Of a stretch of DNA of 64,000 bases, positions 16,311 to 25,356 are shown piece after piece. A model generated the notes under the pieces. The model did not search any database, was not told the origin of the DNA, and saw only the letters and a list, made by a program, of their open reading frames with translations. The number at the start of each line of letters is the position of its first letter. The stretch's first letter is position 1. Source of the DNA: an uncultured Bradyrhizobium sp. (GTDB lineage Bacteria > Pseudomonadota > Alphaproteobacteria > Rhizobiales > Xanthobacteraceae). The DNA lies in contig NZ_CAKZHY010000171.1 in NCBI RefSeq assembly GCF_936928535.1, positions 1 through 64,000 of the forward strand, given 5' to 3'. The translations under genes and the position numbers were made by a program.

Positions 16311-18380
16311 TCAGGCCTCGCCATCCCGCCACCCGATCTTCTCTTTCAGGAACTGAAATCCCAGCACCTGGAAGCCGGCGCGCTCCTTGTTGTCCTTGCC
16401 GTAGCCGTGGCCGCCGGCGGCGGGCTCGTAGAACCAGGCCTCGTAGCCCATGGCCTGGAGCTTTGCGGCCATCTTGCGCGCGTGGCCGGGATGGACGCGG
16501 TCGTCGCGGCGGGTTGTGGCGATCAGGATCGGCGGATAGGGCTGGCCGGGTTTTGCGTTGTGATAGGCCGAGTAGGTCTTCAGCCACTCCCACTCGTTCG
16601 CTTTGTCGGGATCGCCATACTCCGCGATCCAGCTCGCGCCCGCGAGCAGTTTTGTGTAGCGGCGCATGTCGATCAGCGGGATGGTGCAGAACAATGCGCC
16701 GAAACGCTCGGGATAGCGCATCAGCATGTTGGTGATGAGGATGCCGCCGTTCGATCCGCCTTGCGCCGCGATGCGCTTCGGCGCGGTCACGCCGCGGCAG
16801 ACGAGATCGGCGGCCACCGCCGCAAAATCGTCATGCGACAGCCTCTTGCCGGCGTAGCGGCCGGCATCGTGCCAGCGTGTGCCGAACTCGCCGCCGCCGC
16901 GTAAGTTCGCCTGCACGGTCGTGCCGCCGCGCTCCAGCCAGAGCTTGCCCAGCGACGAATTGTATTCCGGCTTCACGGCGAGCCCGAAGCCGCCATAGGC
17001 GCTCATATAGACCGGGGCATCGCCTGACACGGCGGCGGGACCCGTCTGCACATAGGGGATGCGCTCGCCGTCAACCGAGATCGCCTCGTGCTGCGTCACC
17101 ACGAGACCCTCGGCGTTGAATGTCTTCGGCGCCTGCTTGAGCACCTCAGGGCTTCCGATGCCGCGCTCGATCAGCAGCAAGGACGGCGGCGTCAGCGGGT
17201 CCTGCACATTGGCGAGCAGGTCGCCATTGCTTTGGGATTCGTGGCGATCGAGGCTCCAGACATCGGCGACGCCGATATCGGGCAATCCCTGCAGCCGCTG
17301 CTTGCTCCAGTCCGATGCCGATGGCGTGCAGACCTCGAACACCGGCCGCAACTCGTCGAGGATCGACAGCACGAGCTTGCCGCCGGTCCAGAAGAAACCC
17401 TGCAAGGCTCGCCGCGGCCCGGGCTCGAACAGCACAGTGAAATCGCGGCGTCCTGCCAGGAATGCGGAGAGCGGCATGCCGAGCATCGCATCGGCGGCAT
17501 AGCTGTGTCCCGCGACCGACCAGCTCTCACGCGGCTTGACCGAGATCCAGTCGCCATGGACCTGCATCCAGACGTTGCTGGGCAGGTCGAGCGTCGTCAC
17601 CGCGCCGGCCGTGGTGCCGATCGAGGTGCGGAAATTGAAGAAGTCGGACTGATCGATGAACCAGACGCGCTGCTCCGGCACGGTGTCGTCGACATAGCTG
17701 TAGACGCGCATGTGGTCGGGTGTCGTCTCGAACACCACCGGCGCCTGCTCGACAGTGGTCCCGCGTCGCCACAGCCGCACGGTCCTCGCATAGCCCGAAC
17801 TGGTTGCCATGCACTCGCCGAGCGCGCTCGACAGCAGCAGCGTATCGGCATCGACCCAGTCGACGCCGCTCTTGGCCTCCGGCAGGACGAAGCCGTCCGT
17901 GACGAATGCCTTCGTCCCGATATCGAACTCCCGCAAGGTGACGGCATCGCTGCCGCCACGCGACAGGCTCAGCATGACGCGCGTGCTTCCGGCTCGCGTC
18001 GAGGCCCCGCCGAACAGCCAGTCGGCGCCTTCTGCCGCGGCGAGCTGATCGATATCGAGCAATGTCTCCCAGGCCGGTTCGGCCTTGCGAAACTCCGCAA
18101 GCGTGGTGCGCCGCCACAGGCCGCGCGGGTTCGCGGCGTCCTTCCAGAGATTGTAGAGAAAGCCGTCGCGACGGGTAACATAGGGAATGTTGTCCGATCG
18201 GTCGTAGATCGCTGCAAGGATATCGCGGTCGCGTTCGAACGCGGCGCCGCCGAATTGTTGCAGCGTCATCAGGTTCTGCTTTTCGACGAAATCGAGCGCG
18301 CTGATACCGTCGACCTCCTCCAGCCAGAGCCAGGGATCGTCGTCGGGAGCACTCAGCGTAGGCCTGTCGTCGACGGACAT
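16311..18380 (-). CDS. Prolyl oligopeptidase family serine peptidase (S9A)
   Basis: About 689 residues: an N-terminal beta-propeller opening DDDPWLWLEEVDG, and a C-terminal alpha/beta-hydrolase domain with catalytic Ser in GGSNGGILI, Asp in RRDDRVHPGHARKM and His in GGHGYGKDN. These cytosolic enzymes cleave short peptides after proline or basic residues. No signal peptide is seen. The ATG at 18380 (MSVDDRP) is preferred over an upstream in-frame start because the first 16 extra residues are atypical. Confidence 0.92.
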   Translation of the reverse strand: MSVDDRPTLSAPDDDPWLWLEEVDGISALDFVEKQNLMTLQQFGGAAFERDRDILAAIYDRSDNIPYVTRRDGFLYNLWKDAANPRGLWRRTTLAEFRKAEPAWETLLDIDQLAAAEGADWLFGGASTRAGSTRVMLSLSRGGSDAVTLREFDIGTKAFVTDGFVLPEAKSGVDWVDADTLLLSSALGECMATSSGYARTVRLWRRGTTVEQAPVVFETTPDHMRVYSYVDDTVPEQRVWFIDQSDFFNFRTSIGTTAGAVTTLDLPSNVWMQVHGDWISVKPRESWSVAGHSYAADAMLGMPLSAFLAGRRDFTVLFEPGPRRALQGFFWTGGKLVLSILDELRPVFEVCTPSASDWSKQRLQGLPDIGVADVWSLDRHESQSNGDLLANVQDPLTPPSLLLIERGIGSPEVLKQAPKTFNAEGLVVTQHEAISVDGERIPYVQTGPAAVSGDAPVYMSAYGGFGLAVKPEYNSSLGKLWLERGGTTVQANLRGGGEFGTRWHDAGRYAGKRLSHDDFAAVAADLVCRGVTAPKRIAAQGGSNGGILITNMLMRYPERFGALFCTIPLIDMRRYTKLLAGASWIAEYGDPDKANEWEWLKTYSAYHNAKPGQPYPPILIATTRRDDRVHPGHARKMAAKLQAMGYEAWFYEPAAGGHGYGKDNKERAGFQVLGFQFLKEKIGWRDGEA

Positions 18381-18560
18381 GAACGAAACTCCGAAAATCA
18401 GCGGCGGATAGGATTTGATCGAGCGCAAGCCGTCAAGAGCACGAGCCGGTATGATTGGTCCGATTGCGTCAGAGGCATGGCCTGCGCCCGTTTGCGCCGG
18501 TTGCCCGGCCCTTTCGTCCCCTCCATAGTGCCGGGAATCAACAGAGCCCTTTGGGCGGAA

Positions 18561-19814
18561 ATGCCGATGCTAGACGTGACTTCAGCCAATGAGATCGCCG
18601 GCGACGCCCGCGTGCGCGGCAATGTGGTGCGCCTTGCCGCGGCGCAGGCGCTGACCGGCGCCAATTCGGCTGTGATCTTCGCCACCGGCTCGATCGTCGG
18701 CGCCACGCTCGCGCCCGACATGTCGCTCGCGACCGTGCCGCTGTCGATGTACGTCGTCGGGCTTGCCGCCGGCACGTTGCCGACGGGTGCGATCTCGCGC
18801 CGCTTCGGCCGCCGCTGGGCCTTCGTCATCGGCACCGGCCTCGGCACGCTCACCGGCCTCACCGGCTCGTTCGCGATCCTGCACGGCTCGTTCGCGCTGT
18901 TTTGTCTCGCGACCTTCCTCGGCGGCCTCTACGGCTCGGTGGCGCAATCCTATCGCTTCGCGGCCGCCGATGGCGCCAGCGCGGCCTATCGGCCGAAGGC
19001 TGTCTCGTGGGTGATGGCGGGTGGCGTGTTCGCCGGCGTGCTCGGTCCTCAGCTCGTGCAATGGACCATGGACGTCTGGTCGCCCTATCTGTTCGCCTTC
19101 AGCTTCCTCGTGCAGGCCGCGGTCGCACTCGTCGCGATGGGCATCGTCGCCGGCGTCGACATGCCCAAGCCCGCGCCGGCCGATCTGCATGGCGGAAGGC
19201 CGCTGCTGACGATCGTGAGCCAGCCGCGCTTCATCGCGGCCGCCCTGTGCGGCGTCATCGCCTATCCCATGATGAACCTGGTGATGACCTCGGCGCCGCT
19301 CGCCATGAAGCTCTGTGGCCTCAGCCTGTCCGATTCCAATTTCGGCATTCAATGGCACATCGTCGCCATGTACGGGCCGAGCTTCTTCACCGGCGCGCTG
19401 ATTGCCCGCTTCGGTCCACCTGTCATCGTTGCCACTGGCCTGCTGCTGGAAGCGGGCGCCGCCACCATCGGTCTCTCCGGCATCACCGCGATGCATTTCT
19501 GGGCGACGCTGATCGTGCTCGGCGTCGGCTGGAATTTCTCCTTCATCGGCGCCTCGGCGCTGGTGCTGGAGACACACCGGCCGCAGGAGCGCAACAAGGT
19601 GCAGGCCTTCAACGATTTCCTGGTGTTCGGGATGATGGCGATCGGCTCGTTCTCCTCCGGCCAGCTGCTGGCGAATTACGGCTGGTCCGCGGTGAACATG
19701 GTGGTGTTCCCGCCCGTGGCGCTCGGTCTCGTCGCGCTCTCGCTGGCGTCCTGGGCCCGCCGCCGCAAGGCGCGGCTCGAGGCTGCGATGGGCGAGTTCC
19801 CGGACGCGATCTGA
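18561..19814 (+). CDS. MFS transporter
   Basis: About 417 residues with twelve predicted membrane spans. AISRRFGRRWAFVIGTGLG between spans 2 and 3 is the MFS loop. The same frame stays open far upstream, but that part is antisense to the peptidase gene and is not membrane-like, so the start is placed at 18561 (an ATG at 18567 is possible). Divergent from the S9A gene. Substrate unknown. Confidence 0.88.
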   Translation: MPMLDVTSANEIAGDARVRGNVVRLAAAQALTGANSAVIFATGSIVGATLAPDMSLATVPLSMYVVGLAAGTLPTGAISRRFGRRWAFVIGTGLGTLTGLTGSFAILHGSFALFCLATFLGGLYGSVAQSYRFAAADGASAAYRPKAVSWVMAGGVFAGVLGPQLVQWTMDVWSPYLFAFSFLVQAAVALVAMGIVAGVDMPKPAPADLHGGRPLLTIVSQPRFIAAALCGVIAYPMMNLVMTSAPLAMKLCGLSLSDSNFGIQWHIVAMYGPSFFTGALIARFGPPVIVATGLLLEAGAATIGLSGITAMHFWATLIVLGVGWNFSFIGASALVLETHRPQERNKVQAFNDFLVFGMMAIGSFSSGQLLANYGWSAVNMVVFPPVALGLVALSLASWARRRKARLEAAMGEFPDAI

Positions 19815-19950
19815 CTGACATCCAGCTGGCAGGAGGCTGTCAGCAACGTCGATAGTTCGATCCATGTCGAAGTGATTCTCGACTGCTGAGTTGTTACATG
19901 ATGCTCGTCATGAACAAGGTCATCAGGCCATCAACGTCCTCTGATTTCTG

Positions 19951-20033
19951 CCGTCATTCCGGGGCACCCGAAGGGTGAATCCGGAATCTCGAGATTCCGG
20001 GTTCGATGCTTCGCATCGCCCCGGAATGACGGC
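19951..20033. repeat. Palindromic repeat (family A)
   Basis: Starts CCGTCATTCCGGGGCACCCG and ends GCCCCGGAATGACGGC, with an inner palindrome GGAATCTCGAGATTCC. It lies directly upstream of the next MFS gene's ribosome site. Confidence 0.75.
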
Positions 20034-20046
20034 GAGGAGCAAAGAC

Positions 20047-21285
20047 ATGCTCGACAATCCACAGCACACAGCTCCCCACGACGAATCCTCGCTCCGCTAC
20101 GAAGGCTGGCGCATCGTCGCGGTCTGCTTCCTGCTCGCAACCTTCGGCTGGGGGCTCGGCTTCTACGGCCAGAGCGTCTATGTCGCCGAGCTCCAGCGCG
20201 CGCGGGGCTGGCCGGCCTCGCTGATCTCCTCCGGCACCACGTTCTTCTATCTGTTCGGCGCGCTGCTGGTCGTCTTCGTCGGCGAAGCCGTCCGGAAATA
20301 CGGACCAAAACGCTGCCTGATATCAGGCACGCTGGCGATGGCGGCATCTGGCGTTGCGATCGGCGCGGTCCGTGAGCCCTGGCAGCTTTATCTCGCCGAC
20401 GCCGTGCTCGCCTTCGGCTGGGCCGGCACCAGCCTTGCCATGATCACCAACACGGTCAGCCTCTGGTTCGACCACAAGCGCGGCATGGCGATCAGCCTCG
20501 CGCTCAACGGCGCGAGCTTTGGCGGCATCGTCGGCGTGCCGCTGCTGGTGACCTTGATCGGCCACATCGGCTTTGCCAGCGCCATGTATGCCGCATCGGG
20601 CGCGATGCTGGTGCTGCTGGTGCCGGTGATCCTGCTGGTCGTCGGCCGGCCGCCCGATCTTCACGGCTGGCGGGCGTCCGCGAAGGTGAAGCCGCAATCA
20701 TCGACGCAGATCCGCTCCTGGGCACTGCGCGATGTCGGCTTCCTCACGGTGACCATCGCGTTTGCGCTCGTGCTGTTCGCGCAGGTCGGCTTCATCGTGC
20801 ACCTGATCTCGTTCCTCGATCCCGTGATCGGGCGCGAGCGTGCGGCTGTCGCCGTCGCGGTGCTCACCGCGATGGCGGTGATCGGCCGTGTGCTGTTCTC
20901 GATGGTGATCGACCGCCTCAATCAGCGGCTGGCGTCGGCGCTATCGTTCCTCAGCCAGGCGGCCGCCCTGTGCGTCGTGATCAATCTGCACAATGATTAT
21001 GTGCTGATTGCGGCCTGTGCACTGTTCGGCTTCTCCGTCGGCAACCTCATCACGCTGCCGTCGCTGATCGTGCAGCAGGAGTTCGATAGCGCATCGTTTG
21101 GCGTGCTGATCAGCCTGAACACGGCGATCAACCAGGTGACGTATGCCTTTGGCCCGGGTGTCGTCGGCGCCTTGCGCGATTGGTCCGGCGGCTATGCGCT
21201 GCCGTTCTATCTCTGCATCGCGCTGGAGGTGATGGCGGCGGCGTTGATCATGGTGCGGGGGAAGCCAAAAGCAAAACTCGCGTAG
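20047..21285 (+). CDS. MFS transporter, oxalate/formate-antiporter-like (OFA) branch
   Basis: About 412 residues, twelve predicted spans. WRIVAVCFLLATFGWGLGFYG opens span 1 and GVPLLVTLIGHIGFASAMY lies near span 6, as in MCT/OFA-type carriers of monocarboxylates. The ATG at 20047 follows CGAGGAGCAAAG. The stop codon lies inside the family C repeat that follows. Substrate unknown. Confidence 0.86.
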   Translation: MLDNPQHTAPHDESSLRYEGWRIVAVCFLLATFGWGLGFYGQSVYVAELQRARGWPASLISSGTTFFYLFGALLVVFVGEAVRKYGPKRCLISGTLAMAASGVAIGAVREPWQLYLADAVLAFGWAGTSLAMITNTVSLWFDHKRGMAISLALNGASFGGIVGVPLLVTLIGHIGFASAMYAASGAMLVLLVPVILLVVGRPPDLHGWRASAKVKPQSSTQIRSWALRDVGFLTVTIAFALVLFAQVGFIVHLISFLDPVIGRERAAVAVAVLTAMAVIGRVLFSMVIDRLNQRLASALSFLSQAAALCVVINLHNDYVLIAACALFGFSVGNLITLPSLIVQQEFDSASFGVLISLNTAINQVTYAFGPGVVGALRDWSGGYALPFYLCIALEVMAAALIMVRGKPKAKLA

Positions 21286-21374
21286 GGTGGGCAAAGGCGC
21301 ACAGCGCCGTGCCCACGATCTTCGATGAATCATCAAGTGTTTGTGGGCATGCTTCGCTTTGCCCACCCTACGAA
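21282..21374. repeat. Inverted repeat GTAGGGTGGGCAAAG..TTTGCCCACCCTACG (family C)
   Basis: Long inverted repeat between convergent genes. The left arm starts two bases before the MFS stop codon, so the repeat supplies that stop. A second copy lies at 54078-54160. Confidence 0.8.
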
Positions 21375-21376
21375 AC

Positions 21377-21871
21377 CTATTCCTCGCGCTGCTTCAACAG
21401 CCCTTCCACGTCCAGCCGCTTGGTGAACATCGCGAGCTTTCCATCCGGCCCCAACGGCCACTGTTCCTTCGGCTTGTCCCAATACAGCTCGACACCGTTC
21501 TGGTCAGGATCACGCAAGTACAGGGCCTCGCTCACGCCATGGTCGCTCGCGCCATCCAGCGCAATGCCTGCGGTCAGCACCCGATGCAGCGCATCCGCCA
21601 GCGCCGGGCGGGTCGGATAGAGGATCGCAGTGTGAAACAGCCCGGTCGTGCCTGGCGGCGGCGGCGAGCCGCCCTTGCTTTCCCAGGTGTTGAGCCCGAT
21701 GTGGTGATGATAGCCGCCGGCCGAGATGAAGGCCGCGCCCGATCCCATACGCTGCATCAGCTCGAAGCCGAGCACGCCGCAATAGAAGCCGAGCGCGCGA
21801 TCGAGATCGGCGACCTTGAGATGGACGTGGCCGATTCGCGTGCCCGCGGCGACGGGTGATGTTTGCGACAT
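21377..21871 (-). CDS. VOC-family (glyoxalase/extradiol-dioxygenase-like) protein
   Basis: About 164 residues. IGHVHLKVADLDRALGFYCGVLGFE is the usual N-terminal half-module with the first metal histidine; GYHHHIGLNTWE and LRDPDQNGVELYWDKP give further ligands, as in CatE/dioxygenase-like VOC proteins. I start at ATG 21871 (MSQTSP). It is near a CMD-like protein and two acyl-CoA dehydrogenases, suggesting ring- or acid-degradation, but the substrate is unknown. Confidence 0.85.
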   Translation of the reverse strand: MSQTSPVAAGTRIGHVHLKVADLDRALGFYCGVLGFELMQRMGSGAAFISAGGYHHHIGLNTWESKGGSPPPPGTTGLFHTAILYPTRPALADALHRVLTAGIALDGASDHGVSEALYLRDPDQNGVELYWDKPKEQWPLGPDGKLAMFTKRLDVEGLLKQREE

Positions 21872-21961
21872 GTGGCTGCTCCGTGTCTGAACTCCAGATA
21901 TTCCGGGCATCGGGATTGCGCTACTGCCTGATCCCGAAATCCAACGTTTCCGAATACGAAG

Positions 21962-22507
21962 CTATGACAGCTCCTTGTCCTCGCCCTCCGGCAGCTCGAA
22001 CTCGAACGTGTTCAGCGTCATCGACACCATGGTGTAATAGCCGCACAGCCCGATCACTTCGACGACGCCGCGTTCGCTAAGCAGCTTCACCGCCTCATCA
22101 TAAAGTCCCTTCTCGACGCCGTGGCCCTCGTGCAGCGATTTGGCGAGGTCGTAGATCATCTTGCCCTTGGGATCGTCGAATTCGGGCGTGCGTCGGTCGC
22201 GGATGGCGTCGATGATCTCAGGCTTCATGCCGCCTGCCAGCGCGAGGCGCTTATGCGCATACCATTCGTAATGCGCGGTCCAGTGCCGTGCCGTCACCAG
22301 GATCGCGATCTCCGAGAGCTTTGCCGGGAAGATCGTGTCGTAGCGCAGCACCTCGCCGAGCCGCGTGGCGTGACGGGCCATGTCCGGGCTGTTGAGCCAG
22401 GCCATCATCGGCGCCGGCGGCTTGCCGCGTTTGCCGGCAATCGATTCGTCATAGGTCTGCCGCTGGCTCTCGTTCATTTCGCCAGGCGAAAGAAGCTTTA
22501 GGCGCAT
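21962..22507 (-). CDS. Carboxymuconolactone decarboxylase-like (AhpD-fold) protein
   Basis: About 181 residues. The core LSEIAILVTARHWTAHYEWYAHKRLALAGG matches the CMD/AhpD fold, but the redox CxxC of AhpD is absent; the EWYAHKRLA form is that of the decarboxylase-like branch. The ATG at 22507 follows GAGGAAACGCG. The frame extends upstream without family similarity. Function beyond the fold is unknown. Confidence 0.85.
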   Translation of the reverse strand: MRLKLLSPGEMNESQRQTYDESIAGKRGKPPAPMMAWLNSPDMARHATRLGEVLRYDTIFPAKLSEIAILVTARHWTAHYEWYAHKRLALAGGMKPEIIDAIRDRRTPEFDDPKGKMIYDLAKSLHEGHGVEKGLYDEAVKLLSERGVVEVIGLCGYYTMVSMTLNTFEFELPEGEDKELS

Positions 22508-22635
22508 TCGCGTTTCCTCTTTGTTTTCAAGCACCGTCGCGCCACGACTATAGCCGACATCAGATACGGAAGTGGTTGAATTCCGCGAGGGCTTGGCCCA
22601 GAGTCGCGCCAACAAGTTGATTGATGGAAACGACC

Positions 22636-23835
22636 ATGAGCGAATCTGAGACGGCCGATCTCGAACAATTCCGTAGCGAGACGCGCGCTTGGCTGGAAGC
22701 CAACTGCCCGCCGGAGATGCGCAAGCCCGCGACATCAGACACCGACGTGTTCTGGGGCGGTCGTAACGCAAAATTCTCGTCCGAGCCGCAGCGCATCTGG
22801 TTCGAGCACATGCGCGACAAGGGCTGGACCGTGCCTGACTGGCCGAGGGAATATGGTGGCGGTGGCCTCAGCGCGGCCGAGCACAAGGTGCTGCGCTCCG
22901 AGATGGCGAAGATGGGCGCACGCCCGCCGCTGTCGAGCTTCGGCATCTGGATGCTCGGGCCGGCGCTGCTGAAATACGGCAACGAGGCACAGAAGAAGGA
23001 GCACCTGCCGAAGATCGCCGCGGGCCTCATTCGCTGGTGCCAGGGCTATTCCGAGCCCAACGCCGGCTCCGATCTCGCTTCGCTGCAGACCCGCGCGGAA
23101 AGCGACGGCGATGATTTCGTCATCACGGGCTCGAAGATCTGGACCTCCTACGCCAACTACGCCGACTGGATCTTCTGCCTCGTCCGCACCGATCCCGCCG
23201 CCAAGAAGCATGACGGCATCAGTTTCATCCTGTTCGACATGACCTCGAAGGGCGTGACGACCAAGCCGATCCTGCTGATCTCGGGCTACTCGCCGTTCTG
23301 CGAAACCTTCTTCGATGGCGTTCGCGTGCCGAAGTCGCATGTGGTCGGCACCGTCAATCGCGGCTGGGATGTCGCCAAATATCTGCTGCAGCATGAGCGC
23401 GCGATGATCTCGGGAATGGGCGAGCGCGGCGTCGGCCGTCCGCTCGGCCAGATCGCGGCCGACTCGGTCGGGTCTGACGCGCAAGGCAAGCTCGATGATG
23501 CCATGCTGCGCGGCCAGATCGCGAGCTTCGATGTCGATGAAGCCGCGCTTGCGGCCTGCGCCGAACGCGCCGTCGATCTCGCCAAGGCCGGCCAGGCCCA
23601 TCCGGCGTTCTCGTCGGCGATGAAATATTACGGCACCGAGCTCAACAAGCGCCGCTACGAGATCCTGATGTCGGCCGGCGGCGTCGATGCGCTGGAATGG
23701 GAGAGCGAGCGCTCGCGGCAGGGCGCCCGCCCGCGCGCCTGGTTGCGCACCAAGGCCAATTCGATCGAGGGTGGTACCTCCGAGGTCATGCTCGGCATCG
23801 TCGCCAAGCGCATCCTGGATTTGCCGGGGGCGTAA
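22636..23835 (+). CDS. Acyl-CoA dehydrogenase, larger partner of a pair
   Basis: About 399 residues. CQGYSEPNAGSDLASLQTRA is the flavin/substrate motif, GSKIWTSYANYADWIFCLVRT follows, and the C-terminus has NSIEGGTSEVMLGIVAKRIL. This long form paired with a shorter ACAD resembles PimC/PimD-like and steroid-type heteromeric dehydrogenases. The ATG at 22636 is preceded by GGAAACG; ATG 22624 is an alternative. Divergent from the CMD-like gene and followed by the second ACAD after 144 bases. Confidence 0.9.
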   Translation: MSESETADLEQFRSETRAWLEANCPPEMRKPATSDTDVFWGGRNAKFSSEPQRIWFEHMRDKGWTVPDWPREYGGGGLSAAEHKVLRSEMAKMGARPPLSSFGIWMLGPALLKYGNEAQKKEHLPKIAAGLIRWCQGYSEPNAGSDLASLQTRAESDGDDFVITGSKIWTSYANYADWIFCLVRTDPAAKKHDGISFILFDMTSKGVTTKPILLISGYSPFCETFFDGVRVPKSHVVGTVNRGWDVAKYLLQHERAMISGMGERGVGRPLGQIAADSVGSDAQGKLDDAMLRGQIASFDVDEAALAACAERAVDLAKAGQAHPAFSSAMKYYGTELNKRRYEILMSAGGVDALEWESERSRQGARPRAWLRTKANSIEGGTSEVMLGIVAKRILDLPGA

Positions 23836-23842
23836 GCCTTTC

Positions 23843-23947
23843 TGGCATTCCGGGGCGCGCGCAGCGCGAGCCCAGAATCCATTCTTCCACCGACTCCGTC
23901 GCCCGATCGATTCCGGGCCTGGCCCTGCGGGCCATCCCGGAATGACG
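23843..23947. repeat. Palindromic repeat (family A) inside an ACAD gene pair
   Basis: TGGCATTCCGGGGCGCGCGC at the left and GCCATCCCGGAATGACGACG at the right, with a GGGCCTGGCCCTGCGGGCC hairpin. It separates two co-directional partner genes. Confidence 0.7.
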
Positions 23948-23979
23948 ACGAAATAGATTTCGAATCGAAAGCAACTGTC

Positions 23980-25119
23980 ATGGCCCTCGTCCTCACCGAA
24001 GAACAATCAATGCTCCGCGACAGCGCGCGCGGGCTGATCAGCGACAAGGCGCCGGTGTCGCACCTGCGCGGCTTGCGCGACAGCAAGGACCCCACCGGCT
24101 TCTCCAAGGAGCTCTGGCACTCCTTCGCCGAGATGGGCTTTGCCGGTCTGCTCGTGCCGGAAGAATTCGGCGGCAGCGGTCTCGGCTGCATGGAGGCCGG
24201 CATCGTGATGGAGGAGATCGGCCGCACCCTGATGCCGTCGCCCTTCCTCGCCACCTCGGTGGTCGCGGCGTCGGCGCTGAGCCGCGGCGGCAATGCCGCG
24301 CAGAAGTCCGAATATCTGCCGAAGATTTCCAATGGCTCGCTGCTCGCGACGCTGGCGATCGACGAGGGCGCCAAGCATCGCCCGCTGCAGACGAACTTGC
24401 AGGCCGTGCGCGCCGGCAACGGTTTTAAACTTTCGGGCGCCAAGGCCTTGGTCGTCGACGGCCATGTCGCCGATCTCGTCATCGTCGCGGCGCGCACCGG
24501 TGGCGCGGCCGGTGAGCGCGACGGCCTGACGTTGTTCCTGGTCAACCCCAAGGCGAAGGGCGTGTCGATCGAGCGCACCATCATGGTCGACGCGCACAAC
24601 GCGGCGCGGATTGAATTCGCCAATGTCGAGGTCAACGCTGACAGCGTGCTCGGCGAGGTCGATCAGGGCGCAGCCCTGCTCGACGGTGTGCTCGACATCG
24701 GCCGCGGCGCGGTCGCTGCCGAGATGGTGGGCTTGAGCGACGAGGTCTTCAATCGCACCGTCGAGTATCTCAAGAACCGCAAGCAGTTCGGCAAGCTGAT
24801 CGGCGAATTCCAGGCGCTGCAGCACCGCGCCGCCGAGCTCTATGTCGACATCGAGATCACCCGCGCCGCCACGATGAAGGCGCTGCAGGCGCTCGATGCC
24901 GACGTCGCCAAGGCCGCTTCAGCCGTCGCCGTCGCAAAGGCGCGCGCCGGCACCACCGCCACCCGCGCGGTGCAGGAAGGTGTGCAGATGCATGGCGGCA
25001 TGGGCATGACCGACCAGTTCGACATCGGCTTCTTCATGAAGCGCGCGAGGGTGTGCGAGGAATTGTTCGGCGATGCGAACTACCACACCGAGCAGCTGGC
25101 GCGCGCGCGGGGGTATTGA
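23980..25119 (+). CDS. Acyl-CoA dehydrogenase, smaller partner of a pair
   Basis: 379 residues. FAEMGFAGLLVPEEFGGSGLG in the N-terminal helical domain, LKNRKQFGKLIGEFQALQHRAAEL in the third domain, and MHGGMGMTDQFDIGFFMKRARV near the end. The middle domain lacks the canonical YxxTExxxGSD motif, which the upstream gene carries, in keeping with a heteromeric enzyme whose two subunits complement each other. That interpretation is inference from known alpha2beta2 ACADs. Confidence 0.88.
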   Translation: MALVLTEEQSMLRDSARGLISDKAPVSHLRGLRDSKDPTGFSKELWHSFAEMGFAGLLVPEEFGGSGLGCMEAGIVMEEIGRTLMPSPFLATSVVAASALSRGGNAAQKSEYLPKISNGSLLATLAIDEGAKHRPLQTNLQAVRAGNGFKLSGAKALVVDGHVADLVIVAARTGGAAGERDGLTLFLVNPKAKGVSIERTIMVDAHNAARIEFANVEVNADSVLGEVDQGAALLDGVLDIGRGAVAAEMVGLSDEVFNRTVEYLKNRKQFGKLIGEFQALQHRAAELYVDIEITRAATMKALQALDADVAKAASAVAVAKARAGTTATRAVQEGVQMHGGMGMTDQFDIGFFMKRARVCEELFGDANYHTEQLARARGY

Positions 25120-25145
25120 GGCGCTCTCGTAGCTCCGGGCACACT

Positions 25146-25308
25146 GCGCTCCCTCCCCCCTTGTGGGGGAGGGCGGGGGAGAGGGGTAGCCCAGGAAAAG
25201 GTGTTTCCGTTGCGAGAGAGCCGCGCGCTTCACGTGGAGCGCGAACGATAGAGTGTGCCGTGTGGCACCCCTCTCCCTAGCCCTCCCCCACAAGGGGGGA
25301 GGGAACGC
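25146..25308. repeat. Long inverted repeat (family B), likely bidirectional terminator
   Basis: A 42-base arm at 25146-25187 (starts GCGCTCCCTCCCCCC) pairs almost perfectly with 25267-25308. It lies between convergent genes and could fold into a large hairpin in both transcripts. Confidence 0.75.
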
Positions 25309-25356
25309 ACCGAACGCGTTGCTAGCACCTTCAACGCGACCGCGGCGACACCGCCG

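Noticed and set aside
17088..18560. Long upstream extension of the MFS frame that ends at 19814
   Set aside because: It is antisense to the prolyl-oligopeptidase gene, is not membrane-like, and the MFS domain begins cleanly at ATG 18561.
25146..25308. Possible CRISPR or tandem array
   Set aside because: It is a single inverted repeat pair without regularly spaced direct repeats.
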